In this document: piece after piece, positions 20,212-29,425 of the stretch | Numbering within the stretch: position 1 is the first letter of the stretch | Layout of the letters: each line of letters opens with the position of its first letter | Assembly: GCA_945870205.1 (NCBI GenBank) | Contig: CAMBRI010000018.1 | Coordinates: 1-34,363 of the forward strand | Direction of reading: 5' to 3' | Source: Sulfuritalea hydrogenivorans sk43H | GTDB lineage: Bacteria > Pseudomonadota > Gammaproteobacteria > Burkholderiales > Rhodocyclaceae | Length of the DNA stretch: 34,363 nucleotides | Translations under genes and position numbers: made by a program | The notes under the pieces: generated by a model | Told to the model about the DNA's origin: nothing | Databases searched by the model: none | Seen by the model: only the letters and a program-made list of their open reading frames with translations

Positions 20212-20961
20212 ATGCCGGACATTCCACCTCGCAAGGCGTTGATGAATTCCGAACTGCGTCGGCGTGGCATTTACGTGCTGCCCAATCTGCTGACGACGGC
20301 CGGTCTCTTCGCCGGTTTTTACGCCATTGTGCAGGCCATGACGGGTCGCTTTGAGCATGCGGCGGTGGCGATTTTCATTGCCATGGTGTTCGACGGTCTC
20401 GATGGCCGTGTGGCTCGCATGACGCGAACCCAGAGCGCGTTTGGCGCAGAATACGATTCCCTATCCGACATGGTGTCCTTCGGCGCTGCTCCGGCATTGA
20501 TTGCCTTCGAGTGGGCGATGAAGGGCATGGGCAAGTGGGGATGGATCGCGGCGTTCGTGTATTGCGCCGGGGCAGCCCTGCGCCTGGCCCGCTTCAACAC
20601 CAATATTGGCGTGGTGGACAAACGGTACTTTCAGGGCCTGCCGAGCCCGGCTGCTGCTGCGCTGGTGGCAGGCTTCGTCTGGATCATCAATGACCTCAAC
20701 ATTGCCGGCGAAGATGTACGCTGGTATGCCTTCGCCCTGACGCTTTTTGCCGGCATCACCATGGTCAGCACACTGCGCTATTGGAGTGGCAAGGACATCA
20801 ATCTGCGCCGCAGCGTGCCCTTCATGGTGCTGCCGGCAATTGTCCTTGGCTATGTGCTGGTGTCTTCGTATCCGCCAGGCGTCTTGTTTGCCCTGTTTCT
20901 CGCCTACGCCTTGTCGGGCTACGTGATGGCGGTGTGGAGTTGGCGCAGCAGACGAAAATGA
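20212..20961 (+). CDS. pssA: CDP-diacylglycerol-serine O-phosphatidyltransferase
   Basis: PssA makes phosphatidylserine from CDP-diacylglycerol and serine at the inner membrane, the precursor of phosphatidylethanolamine. The 249-aa product is the multi-pass type (about eight helices), not the E. coli phospholipase-D type. It carries the complete CDP-alcohol phosphotransferase signature at 61-86: D61-x2-D64-G65-x2-A68-R69-x8-G78-x3-D82-x3-D86. ATG 20212 is used; ATG 20242 (MNSELRRRG) is an alternative nearer to the helical core. A possible -10 (TAGAAT at 20178) lies upstream. The psd gene that commonly lies between ilvC and pssA in betaproteobacteria is absent here. Confidence 0.95.
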   Translation: MPDIPPRKALMNSELRRRGIYVLPNLLTTAGLFAGFYAIVQAMTGRFEHAAVAIFIAMVFDGLDGRVARMTRTQSAFGAEYDSLSDMVSFGAAPALIAFEWAMKGMGKWGWIAAFVYCAGAALRLARFNTNIGVVDKRYFQGLPSPAAAALVAGFVWIINDLNIAGEDVRWYAFALTLFAGITMVSTLRYWSGKDINLRRSVPFMVLPAIVLGYVLVSSYPPGVLFALFLAYALSGYVMAVWSWRSRRK

Positions 20962-21044
20962 AGCTGCAGGCAATTGCGCCAGCGGAGACAAATCCCGGCC
21001 GCGGCGGGAACATGGCACTGGTTATAGCGACGGCAAGCGGAAGT

Positions 21045-21074
21045 ACCGGTAACTAAACCCGTAACACCCGTAAC
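21045..21074 (+). repeat. Three 9-base direct repeats upstream of the leuA promoter
   Basis: ACCGGTAAC (21045-21053), ACCCGTAAC (21057-21065) and ACCCGTAAC (21066-21074). The last two are identical and directly adjacent, and the first differs by one base. They end eight bases before the proposed -35, a typical position for an activator binding array. Confidence 0.6.
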
Positions 21075-21082
21075 AAAATCTG

Positions 21083-21111
21083 TTGCGCGGCAGGAATAAA
21101 GCCTTTATAGT
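21083..21111 (+). promoter_or_regulatory. Sigma-70 promoter for leuA leader
   Basis: TTGCGC (21083-21088) and TATAGT (21106-21111) are exactly 17 bases apart. The inverted repeat ATAAA-GCC-TTTAT (21096-21108) overlaps the -10. The start point would be at about 21118-21119, almost on the ATG of the 36-codon frame, giving a leuA leader of about 260 bases. Confidence 0.55.
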
Positions 21112-21118
21112 CATCGCC

Positions 21119-21229
21119 ATGTTTGCGACACTTGTGTTCTCCGCAATATTTCTGGCTTTTTCAGGCGCGCTGATCGCTCGCCTGCCGCTGCGCGCAAAGC
21201 TTTTGCCGCTGCTGCGCCGCGCGCGCTAA
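21119..21229 (+). CDS. Candidate leuA leader peptide (36 aa)
   Basis: A short open frame with nine leucines in 36 residues, including the cluster L28-L29-P-L31-L32 just before the basic end RRAR and the TAA stop. The first 20 residues are hydrophobic, so a tiny membrane peptide is the alternative reading. The ATG lies seven bases after the proposed -10, so translation would be leaderless; there is no Shine-Dalgarno. A hairpin follows 34 bases after the stop. Leucine-rich codons near a hairpin ahead of leuA are what ribosome-mediated attenuation needs. I see no proof of translation and no alignment was possible. Confidence 0.4.
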   Translation: MFATLVFSAIFLAFSGALIARLPLRAKLLPLLRRAR

Positions 21230-21263
21230 ATACATCCCCCCACAATCCGGTTGTTGATAGTAC

Positions 21264-21281
21264 CCGCTCCGCGAGGGGCGG
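21264..21281 (+). promoter_or_regulatory. Leader hairpin, possible attenuator
   Basis: CCGCTCC and GGGGCGG form a 7-bp stem with one G-U pair and a GCGA loop (GNRA type), followed by TTTAA. The U-run is short, so termination would be weak without other factors. It lies between the leucine-rich short frame and leuA. Confidence 0.35.
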
Positions 21282-21379
21282 TTTAACGCGTTCGTGGTTT
21301 TGCTAGTGTCAGTTGCGCCTGATGGCCAAAAAGCCAGCGTCAGCCTCCAGCGAAACCTCAATTTCACCAGGAGATAAGC

Positions 21380-22901
21380 ATGTCACAGGAACATTTGATC
21401 ATTTTCGATACCACCTTGCGTGACGGCGAGCAAAGCCCCGGCGCCTCGATGACCAAGGAGGAAAAGCTGCGTATTGCACGCCAGTTGGAGCGCATGCGTG
21501 TGGATGTCATTGAGGCCGGATTTCCGGCTGCATCGAACGGCGACTTCGAAGCGGTTAAGGCTGTCGCGGAAGCCATCAAGGATTCGACGGTGGCCGGCCT
21601 CTGCCGCGCCTTCGACAAGGATATTTCGCGCGCACTTGAAGCCGTCAAGCCGGCGAAGGCGGGGCGCATCCATACCTTCATCGCGACCAGTCCGATCCAC
21701 ATGGAGAAGAAGTTGCGCATGTCGCCGGATGACGTGCTTGTCGCCGCCCAGCATGCCGTGCGTTTTGCGCGCAACGGAATCGATGATGTCGAATTTTCCT
21801 GCGAAGACGCAGGACGTTCGGACCTTGATTTCCTCTGCCGCATTATCGAAGCCGTGATCAAGGAGGGAGCGTCCACGATCAACATCCCCGACACCGTTGG
21901 TTACAACGTACCGGAGCAGTATGCTGATCGGATTCGCCAGTTGCGCGAACGCATCCCCAATTCCGACAAGGTGATCTGGTCAGTGCATTGCCACAACGAC
22001 CTGGGCCTGGCGGTGGCCAACAGCCTTGCTGCCGTGATGGCAGGCGCCCGTCAGGTCGAATGCACCATCAACGGCCTTGGCGAGCGTGCCGGCAATGCCG
22101 CGCTGGAGGAAATCGTGATGGCTGTACATACGCGGCAGGACGTATTCCCCTGCATTACGCGCATTGACACCACGCAGATCGTCGCCGCATCAAAGATGGT
22201 ATCGAGCATCACCGGGTTTCCGGTGCAACCGAACAAGGCGATTGTCGGCGCCAACGCATTCGCACATGAGTCGGGCATACATCAGGATGGCGTGCTGAAA
22301 CATCGTGAAACCTACGAGATCATGCGTGCCGAAGATGTTGGCTGGAACGCCAACAAGCTGGTGCTCGGCAAACATTCCGGGCGCACGGCATTCAAGGCCC
22401 GATTGAAGGAGTTGGGCATCGAGGTCGAAAGCGAGCAGGTGCTGAATGCGGCTTTCACCCACTTCAAGGAACTGGCTGACAAGAAGCACGAGATTTTTGA
22501 CGAGGACTTGCATGCATTGATGAGTGATGAAATGGTTCCGACCGACGACGAGCACTACAAGCTCGTGTCGTCCATGTTTCACTCGGAAACCGGCGAAGCG
22601 CCGCAAGCCAAGTTGACACTCTCTGCGGGAGGTGCAGAAAGGCATGCCGAATCGAGTGGCAGCGGCCCGGTAGATGCAACCTTCAAGGCGATTGAAAGCG
22701 TTGCCGTGAGCGGCTCCGAACTGCTGCTCTACTCGGTAAATGCAATTACAACCGGTACCGATGCGCAGGGTGAAGTGACCGTGCGTCTGTCGAAGGATGG
22801 TCGCATCGTGAATGGTCAGGGGGCAGACACGGATATCGTGGTTGCATCGGCCAAGGCCTATATCAATGCGCTAAACAAGCTTACTTCCGGACAGGAGAAG
22901 C

Positions 22902-22918
<17 letters not shown>
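21380..22918 (+). CDS. leuA: 2-isopropylmalate synthase
   Basis: LeuA condenses acetyl-CoA with 2-ketoisovalerate, the committed step of leucine synthesis, drawing on the keto acid made with IlvBHC. The 512-aa product has the catalytic TIM barrel (about 5-270) with [37 protein letters not shown] and the metal histidines. The [13 protein letters not shown] region and a linker follow, then the C-terminal LeuA regulatory domain (about 390-512) that binds leucine. AGGAGA precedes ATG 21380 at good spacing. Its last 17 bases overlap the end of the convergent DUF2069 gene, and no terminator is visible. Confidence 0.97.
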
Positions 22919-23897
<979 letters not shown>

Positions 23898-23898
<1 letters not shown>

Positions 23899-24719
23899 TG
23901 TGGCTCCTGGCACCCTTTCGGCTGATCCTGCGCACCGCGCGCCGTTTTCATGGCGAACAATGCGTGCAAACGGCTGCGGCGCTATCCTTTGCGACCTTGA
24001 TCGGGCTGGTGCCGATGATTGCCGCGGCGTTTGCCCTGATTTCCTTTTTGCCAGTCGGGGTCGGTCTCGGGTCGGCACTGGAGAAGTTTCTGCTCGCCAA
24101 CCTGCTGCCGGAAAAGGCTGGTGTGATCATCGCGAAGTACCTGGGGCAGTTTGCCTCGCGAGCGGGAAGGGTGACGTTTTTGGGGGTTGCCGTGCTTGGT
24201 GTGACGGCCATGATGCAGATGCTCACCATCGAGCGAGCCTTCAACAAGATCTGGCGCGTCAAATCCAGCCGTCCGCTGTTGCGACGCATCGCCATGCATG
24301 GCCTTGCACTGCTGCTCGGGCCGCTGGTATTTGGCGCGAGTCTCCTCGCGATTTCGTTTGTCACCAGCATCTCGCTAGGCTTTATCGCCGAGCCCGATTG
24401 GGTGAGCAACATCGTGCTGCGAGGTCTGCTGCCCTTCGCCTTCATGTCGGCGTTGTTCGGCCTGCTTTATTGGGCCGTACCCAACAAGCCGGTGAAAGCC
24501 TGGCATGCCGCCTTTGGCGGAGCGATGGCGGCATTGGGCTTTGCCGGTCTGCAGAAGCTATTCACGCTCTATATTGCCGCTGGATTTACTGTTAATGCCG
24601 TGGTCTATGGCGCCTTCTCCGCGATCCCGGTGTTCCTGGTCTGGCTTTATGCATCATGGAGCGTAATCCTCATCGGCGCACTGGTCGTCGCCGAGTTGCC
24701 GCAATCCCCGCGGGCTTGA
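23898..24719 (+). CDS. YihY/BrkB family inner-membrane protein
   Basis: A 273-aa protein of the YihY (UPF0761) family, once mislabelled ribonuclease BN. Six membrane helices are visible, with the family motifs QTAAALSFATLIGLVPMIAAAFAL near the N-terminus, ERAFNKIWRV before helix 3, PNKPVKAWHAAFGGAMAALGF, and YGAFSAIPVFLVWLYASW in the C-terminal half. The family function is unresolved. There is no Shine-Dalgarno before ATG 23898, consistent with leaderless translation. It is divergent from wrbA and shows no evident operon partner downstream. Confidence 0.9.
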
Positions 24720-24865
24720 GCCTGACGCTCATGGCAGCGAGCGCCACCCGCAGAGGATGAAACACGCGCAAAGCGTCTTAGCGGCCCGTCCATCCCGTCC
24801 TTGCGGGGAGGCTATTGATTGGCTCGCCGCGCTCGATATAACCAGCGCCCCATCCTGTTGTTGCG

Positions 24866-26380
24866 TTAACTTGCCGTGGAGTTGCGAATAAACTCGAAAA
24901 CCTCGATGCTGGATGTTTCGATGAGGTTTCGATGCGGCATGCATTCGGCAACCTGCAAGTGGGAATCCTGCTCCTGCAGCAAGGTGAACGGGCGCGCATT
25001 GTAGTCGCCGCGCGTGGCGAGAATCGCCTCGCTGCGGTTCAGGCTCGGCAATGCCGGCAGTAGCAGAGCGGGGATCGGCGGCTCCGGATTGCGATTGTTC
25101 AGGGCCTGTATACGGACCGGTCTTGCTGAAGGCGCGAGAACTTCCAGTCCCATCTCGACGTGGCTGCTGCTTTTGCTGCGCGCCCAGCGCACGAGGCAAA
25201 TCTGCCAGCCAGCGCCGGCACCCGTGCGTAAACCGACAGCGCACCCCGCGACGATGCCGGTGACTTCCCCGACCACATGGACGATTGCATAACCTGAAGG
25301 GCTTTCGTTGAGCACGGTCCAGTCGCTGTAAGTCAGCTCGCATTCGGTGGACTTCGGCTCTGGCTGGGAGCCTTCTTCCAGGGCTGCCCACAAGCTGCTC
25401 AGTTGCGTACAGACGTTGACGGGCAGGGATTGTGGGCGGCGATTGAAGCTGCGCCGTCGCGGCATCGCCCAGCATTGACGCGCCCGCTCCAGCGCGTTCC
25501 GGTAGTCGGCTCCGGCCGCCTGGAGCGGCAGTCCCAGAGACGCTGGGGGAACGCCTTCATTCAACTGGTCTAGGTGGCGCGCCGCTAGGTCGGCCAGTTC
25601 GCCGAAACGGAAGTAGATGCACGATCCGCCGTCCGGAATCATGCGGACCAGGGAGACGGGCGGTTGATCAATATTGGCATCGAGCCAGAACCAGTCGCCG
25701 GGTGCCTCCGGGCGTATCGGGTCGACTCGGGTGGCGGTGGCATGAGTTGCGAGATATTCGGCCAGGAAGGCAATTTCACGCGCGGTGAGGCCTTCGGGTT
25801 GGGCTGCGGTGAGCGCCAGCATGGCCTTGAAGCGCAGATCGATGGCGCTGATTTCGGCGGGAAGCGTGGCGGTCGGGTCCACTGAATTGTGGGCGCGGTG
25901 GTACAGCGCCTGGACGTTGCGCCAGAAATCAAACGGCGTCGGAATTGCAATCAACTGAGTGGCGAGGAATTGGCGCGACAGGTTGTCGATTCCTTGCAGG
26001 CAAATCTGTGTTCTGCTGCGGTGAACGCGGGCAAGTGCCTGGGGGTCAGCGTCGCCAGCAATCTTGAGCCATGTTTCCCCGAGTTCGGCGCGCAGACCGA
26101 TCAGGCCTTGAGCGACGGTACCAAGGTGGGTTGGCAACGGAAGCTTGACGTCAAGCAGCATCGGAGTCAGTGCATCGTCAACACGCTGCGCGCGCAGTTG
26201 CAGCAGTTCGTCGATCTTGAGGCGATGCAGCACGGGAAGCCCCAGCGACGCTATTGCCGCCAGGTGTTTGCGCAGCGGCACCAGGTCGAGCAGGGGGTCG
26301 TCATGCTGCGGTTCGGCGAGCCAGTCCAAAGCCTGCTGTAACTGGATGGGCGGCGGCGATGAGGTTTTGATACGGCGCAT
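24866..26380 (-). CDS. Uncharacterised protein with a PilZ-like C-terminal domain
   Basis: A 504-aa cytosolic protein; I do not recognise a named family. Residues about 1-300 are mostly helical with leucine-rich stretches and no known catalytic motif. From about 305 the sequence changes: an RxxxR motif (R310-SFN-R314) is followed 43 residues later by NxSxxG (N358-E-S-P-S-G363). After that come a VGEVTGIVAGCAVGLR segment and GWQICLVRW at about 391-399, then an MGLEVLAPSARPVRI strand. These are the parts of a c-di-GMP-binding PilZ domain, though the gap between motifs is longer than usual. It could be a c-di-GMP effector. It diverges from pyrF. Confidence 0.72.
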   Translation of the reverse strand: MRRIKTSSPPPIQLQQALDWLAEPQHDDPLLDLVPLRKHLAAIASLGLPVLHRLKIDELLQLRAQRVDDALTPMLLDVKLPLPTHLGTVAQGLIGLRAELGETWLKIAGDADPQALARVHRSRTQICLQGIDNLSRQFLATQLIAIPTPFDFWRNVQALYHRAHNSVDPTATLPAEISAIDLRFKAMLALTAAQPEGLTAREIAFLAEYLATHATATRVDPIRPEAPGDWFWLDANIDQPPVSLVRMIPDGGSCIYFRFGELADLAARHLDQLNEGVPPASLGLPLQAAGADYRNALERARQCWAMPRRRSFNRRPQSLPVNVCTQLSSLWAALEEGSQPEPKSTECELTYSDWTVLNESPSGYAIVHVVGEVTGIVAGCAVGLRTGAGAGWQICLVRWARSKSSSHVEMGLEVLAPSARPVRIQALNNRNPEPPIPALLLPALPSLNRSEAILATRGDYNARPFTLLQEQDSHLQVAECMPHRNLIETSSIEVFEFIRNSTAS

Positions 26381-26410
26381 GGTCAGCAGAACGGCCGGGG
26401 ACGAAGCATG

Positions 26411-26423
26411 ATTCTAGTAGAAT
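26411..26423. promoter_or_regulatory. Palindromic -10 pair between the PilZ-like gene and pyrF
   Basis: ATTCTA-G-TAGAAT is a perfect 13-base palindrome that places a TAGAAT -10 on each strand, pointing away from the other. Start points near 26430 (+) and 26404 (-) give leaders of about 27 and 24 bases to pyrF and to the PilZ-like gene. No clear -35 elements are present. Confidence 0.45.
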
Positions 26424-26456
26424 CCGGACGCATTGTTGTGTTGGAAGGAATCCCGA

Positions 26457-27191
26457 ATGGCCAGCCTGATTTCCGCGAAGTCCATTGATCCGCAGGATCG
26501 CCTGATCGTTGCACTTGATGTTCCAGACGTAGCGGCAGCGCGCGTCCTCGTGACCGAACTGGGCGATGCGGTGGTGTTCTACAAAATCGGACTCGAACTG
26601 TTTATGACTTCCGGTTATTTCGACTTGTTGCACTGGCTGGTTGGTCAGGGCAAGAAGGTTTTTGTCGACCTGAAGTTCTTCGATGTTCCAGAAACTGTGC
26701 GCTCTGCCGTGAGAGCCCTGGCCGGCAGCGGCGCCACATTTGCCACGATCCACGGCAATCAGGCGATCATGGAGGCAGCCGTGAAGGACAAGGGCGACCT
26801 TAAAATTCTAGCCGTGACCGTGCTGACCAGTCTCGACCGCGGCGATCTCGATGATCTCGGCTTCAATTGCGACGTGGAGAAGCTCGTCCTATCGCGCGCG
26901 CGCCGTGCACTGGCCGCAGGGGTAGACGGGATTGTCTCCTCGGGCCTTGAAGCACCCATGATTCGGCACGAACTTGGCGACAAGCTGATGGTCGTCACGC
27001 CGGGCATTCGACCCGTCGAGAACAAGCCGGTGGATGATCAGAAGCGCACCGTCGATGTCGCCCAGGCGTTCAGGAATGGCGCCGACTATATTGTGGTCGG
27101 GCGCCCCATTCGCCAGGCGGCGGATCCGCGTCAGGCCGCGCTCGGTATCCAGCAGACCATTCGTGAGGTGTTTTCCGGCTTGGGCAATTGA
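26457..27191 (+). CDS. pyrF: Orotidine 5'-phosphate decarboxylase
   Basis: PyrF converts OMP to UMP, the last step of de novo pyrimidine synthesis. The 244-aa product is of type 1 (E. coli-like). It shows LIVALDVPDVAAARVLV, the catalytic VDLKFFDVPETV (the K and D of the charged active-site tetrad), VLTSLDRGDLDDLG, SSGLEAPMIR, VTPGIRP, and the phosphate-gripping IVVGRPI near the C-terminus. GGAAGGAA lies seven bases before ATG 26457. The longer frame from 26433 adds eight residues with no family match. It appears monocistronic; about 120 bases separate it from rpsP. Confidence 0.97.
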   Translation: MASLISAKSIDPQDRLIVALDVPDVAAARVLVTELGDAVVFYKIGLELFMTSGYFDLLHWLVGQGKKVFVDLKFFDVPETVRSAVRALAGSGATFATIHGNQAIMEAAVKDKGDLKILAVTVLTSLDRGDLDDLGFNCDVEKLVLSRARRALAAGVDGIVSSGLEAPMIRHELGDKLMVVTPGIRPVENKPVDDQKRTVDVAQAFRNGADYIVVGRPIRQAADPRQAALGIQQTIREVFSGLGN

Positions 27192-27253
27192 TGTAACGGG
27201 TGGGTCCGCAGCGCCATGGCGGCCACAAACCGAACGCCGTGCCAGTCCAGTCC

Positions 27254-27282
27254 TTGTTTTATCCGGGTTTTTGAAATAAAAT
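27254..27282 (+). promoter_or_regulatory. Sigma-70 promoter for the rpsP operon
   Basis: TTGTTT (27254-27259) and TAAAAT (27277-27282) are 17 bases apart. The predicted start near 27289 gives a leader of about 25 bases before rpsP. Confidence 0.65.
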
Positions 27283-27313
27283 CGCCGGCTTTCCCGCATT
27301 TCAAGAGAACACC

Positions 27314-27568
27314 ATGGTTGTTATTCGTCTTGCCCGCAGCGGTGCCAAGAAGCGCCCATTCTTCAATATGGTGGTAGCCGATTCACGCAATCGCCGTGAT
27401 GGCCGCTTCATCGAGCGCATCGGTTATTACAATCCTGTCGCCGCCGCAAGCGAGACTGGCCTCGTCGTCAACACCGAGCGCCTCGCCTACTGGCAGGGGC
27501 ATGGTGCCCAACTGTCGCCTACCGCAGCGCGTCTGGTCAAGCAGGCAGCGGCGACAAAGGCCGCCTAA
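27314..27568 (+). CDS. rpsP: 30S ribosomal protein S16
   Basis: S16 binds 16S rRNA early in 30S assembly. The 84-aa product begins [41 protein letters not shown], the unmistakable family pattern, and ends in an alanine- and lysine-rich tail. AAGAGAA precedes the ATG. It is the first gene of the conserved rpsP-rimM-trmD-rplS operon. Confidence 0.98.
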   Translation: MVVIRLARSGAKKRPFFNMVVADSRNRRDGRFIERIGYYNPVAAASETGLVVNTERLAYWQGHGAQLSPTAARLVKQAAATKAA

Positions 27569-27573
27569 GTCGC

Positions 27574-28080
27574 ATGATTGTCTTGGGGCGCATTGTTGCC
27601 CCATTCGGAGTGCATGGCTGGTTGCGGGTTCATCCCTTTGGCGATGATCCCGAGGCTTGGCGCAAGATGCCACAGTGGTGGCTGTCCGGTGATGCGGAGG
27701 CTCCTGCCGATAGCTGGAAGGTGCACGATCTGGAAGCGATCAAGCTGCATGGCGACGGTGTCGTGGCCAAGTTGGCCGGGATTGACAGTCGCGATGCATC
27801 CGAGGCCCTCGGAAGCTGTTATTTCGGGGCCCCGCGCGATGCTCTGCCGTTACCCGGGGCAGGCGAGTTTTACTGGGCCGATCTGGTTGGCCTGGATGTG
27901 ACGAATTTGCAGGACCAGCCTCTGGGCCGGGTCAAGTCTCTGATCGAGACGGGCGCGAACCAGGTGCTGGTGGTCGTTGAAGGCGAGCGCGAGCGATTGC
28001 TGCCCTTCGTTGGACAGGTAGTAAAGGCGGTGGATGTTCCGGGAGGGACAATCATCGCCGATTGGGATAGCGACTGGTGA
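27574..28080 (+). CDS. rimM: Ribosome maturation factor RimM
   Basis: RimM helps mature the 30S head and 16S rRNA near S19. The 168-aa product has the N-terminal beta-barrel ([26 protein letters not shown]) and the C-terminal PRC-barrel (about 95-168) with [31 protein letters not shown] and [13 protein letters not shown]. It starts five bases after rpsP and its stop overlaps the GTG of trmD by three bases (GTGA). Confidence 0.97.
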   Translation: MIVLGRIVAPFGVHGWLRVHPFGDDPEAWRKMPQWWLSGDAEAPADSWKVHDLEAIKLHGDGVVAKLAGIDSRDASEALGSCYFGAPRDALPLPGAGEFYWADLVGLDVTNLQDQPLGRVKSLIETGANQVLVVVEGERERLLPFVGQVVKAVDVPGGTIIADWDSDW

Positions 28081-28832
28081 GTTTGCGCTTCGATGTCATT
28101 ACGCTGTTCCCCGAGATGTTTGCGGCGCTTACGGCCTCGGGAATCACCCGGCGCGCGCTGGAGCGGGGATTGTGGCAGGTTGAATGCTGGAATCCGCGCC
28201 AGTGGACGCAGGATGTGCATCGGACGGTGGACGACCGTCCTTACGGCGGCGGGCCTGGAATGGTGATGATGGTGTCGCCGCTGGAGCAGGCGATCAATGC
28301 GGCACAAGCGGCAGCAGCAGCGGTAACTGGCGGCAAGGCGAAAGTGATTTACCTTTCGCCGCAAGGCGCACGGATCGATCAGCGGCGTATCGTCGAACTT
28401 GCGGCAAGCGATGGGGCGATCCTGCTCTGCGGTCGCTACGAGGGAATTGACGAGCGGCTGATCGAGCGCTGCGTGGATGAAGAATTGTCGCTGGGCGATT
28501 TTGTCCTGTCTGGCGGTGAATTGGCGGCAATGGCCTTGATGGATGCCTGCATCAGGCAGTTGCCGGGAGCACTGAATGATGAATCGTCTGCGGTCGAGGA
28601 TTCCTTTGCCGCGGGCCTGCTGGACTGTCCGCACTACACGCGGCCGGAAGTGTATGAAGGTAGTGCCGTGCCGGAAGTGCTGTTGTCCGGCAATCATGAA
28701 AGAATCCGGCGCTGGCGCCTGAAACAGGCGCTGGGACGGACGTGGCAAAGGCGCCCGGATCTCCTCGAGACGAGGGCGTTGAGTAGTGAAGAGGCCGATC
28801 TGCTGGCTGAGTTCCGGCGGCAAGGCAATTAG
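28077..28832 (+). CDS. trmD: tRNA (guanine37-N1)-methyltransferase
   Basis: TrmD methylates G37 of tRNAs reading CNN codons, preventing +1 frameshifts. The 251-aa protein has the trefoil-knot SPOUT fold: [11 protein letters not shown] at the N-terminus, [16 protein letters not shown], then the SAM-binding knot [33 protein letters not shown]. The C-terminal helical domain begins with LPGAL. The start is GTG overlapping the rimM stop, so translation is coupled. Confidence 0.97.
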   Translation: MSLRFDVITLFPEMFAALTASGITRRALERGLWQVECWNPRQWTQDVHRTVDDRPYGGGPGMVMMVSPLEQAINAAQAAAAAVTGGKAKVIYLSPQGARIDQRRIVELAASDGAILLCGRYEGIDERLIERCVDEELSLGDFVLSGGELAAMALMDACIRQLPGALNDESSAVEDSFAAGLLDCPHYTRPEVYEGSAVPEVLLSGNHERIRRWRLKQALGRTWQRRPDLLETRALSSEEADLLAEFRRQGN

Positions 28833-28845
28833 AAACTGCGCGTAT

Positions 28846-28864
28846 CAGGACAAAAAGCGTCCTG
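28846..28864 (+). promoter_or_regulatory. Hairpin in the trmD-rplS gap
   Basis: CAGGAC and GTCCTG form a perfect 6-bp stem with the purine-rich loop AAAAAGC. It lies in the 88-base gap before rplS. It has no U-tract, so it is not a terminator. It may help set the separate output of L19, or be a remnant of a processing site. Confidence 0.35.
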
Positions 28865-28920
28865 CTCTGGGTGCAAGGTTGGCGGGTGGAATCCGCAGCC
28901 ATAAATGACGGAGTAATGCA

Positions 28921-29301
28921 ATGAACCTGATTCAGTTACTTGAAAAAGAAGAAATGGAACGCCTGGGCAAGACAATCCCGGCGTTTGCACCGGGCGATAC
29001 GGTGATCGTCAATGTCAATGTGGTGGAAGGTGATCGCAAGCGCGTCCAGGCTTTCGAAGGCGTGGTTATTTCGAAGCGAAATCGTGGCCTCAATTCCAAC
29101 TTCATCGTGCGCAAGATCTCGTCCGGCGAAGGCGTCGAGCGGACCTTTCAGACCTACTCGCCGCTGATTGCCAGCATCGAGCTCAAGCGCCGCGGCGACG
29201 TCCGCCGGGCCAAGCTGTATTACCTGCGTGATCGCTCGGGCAAGTCGGCGCGCATCAAGGAAAAACTCACCAGAAAAGTTTTGCCTGCTGCCACTGCGTG
29301 A
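28921..29301 (+). CDS. rplS: 50S ribosomal protein L19
   Basis: L19 sits at the 30S-50S interface of the ribosome. The 126-aa product has the family pattern: [66 protein letters not shown] and [23 protein letters not shown] precedes ATG 28921. It closes the rpsP operon ahead of a strong bidirectional terminator. Confidence 0.98.
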   Translation: MNLIQLLEKEEMERLGKTIPAFAPGDTVIVNVNVVEGDRKRVQAFEGVVISKRNRGLNSNFIVRKISSGEGVERTFQTYSPLIASIELKRRGDVRRAKLYYLRDRSGKSARIKEKLTRKVLPAATA

Positions 29302-29371
29302 GTTTTCAGCGCAGGCTTGCCTGCGTCAGCATATTTTGAGCTGACGCGAAAGGCCTGAGCAGCCAGTCACA

Positions 29372-29407
29372 AAACGGGCCGCCCGAAGAGATTCGGGCGG
29401 CCCGTTT
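29372..29407. terminator. Bidirectional terminator between rplS and folE2
   Basis: A perfect 16-bp stem beginning AAACGGGCCGCC and ending GGCGGCCCGTTT, with loop GAGA and A- and T-tracts at the two ends. It serves both convergent genes. Confidence 0.93.
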
Positions 29408-29425
29408 CCATTTACGACCTGCTTG

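Larger units (their letters stand above)
20962..21379 (+). other. Gene-free interval and long leader before leuA
   Basis: This 418-base interval has no conventional gene. It holds three 9-base direct repeats (21045-21074), a sigma-70-like promoter (21083-21111), a 36-codon open frame rich in leucine (21119-21229), a hairpin with a GNRA-type loop (21264-21281), and a second, less regular hairpin around 21319-21343. The leuA ribosome-binding site (AGGAGA, 21369-21374) closes the interval. The layout is that of an amino-acid biosynthesis leader, but nothing beyond the sequence itself supports this. Confidence 0.6.

Noticed and set aside
24720-24865. Small gene or terminator after yihY
   Set aside because: Only a 5-bp stem (CGCTC...GAGCG) without a T-tract is visible, and no open frame has a ribosome-binding site. 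I see nothing definite in this interval.
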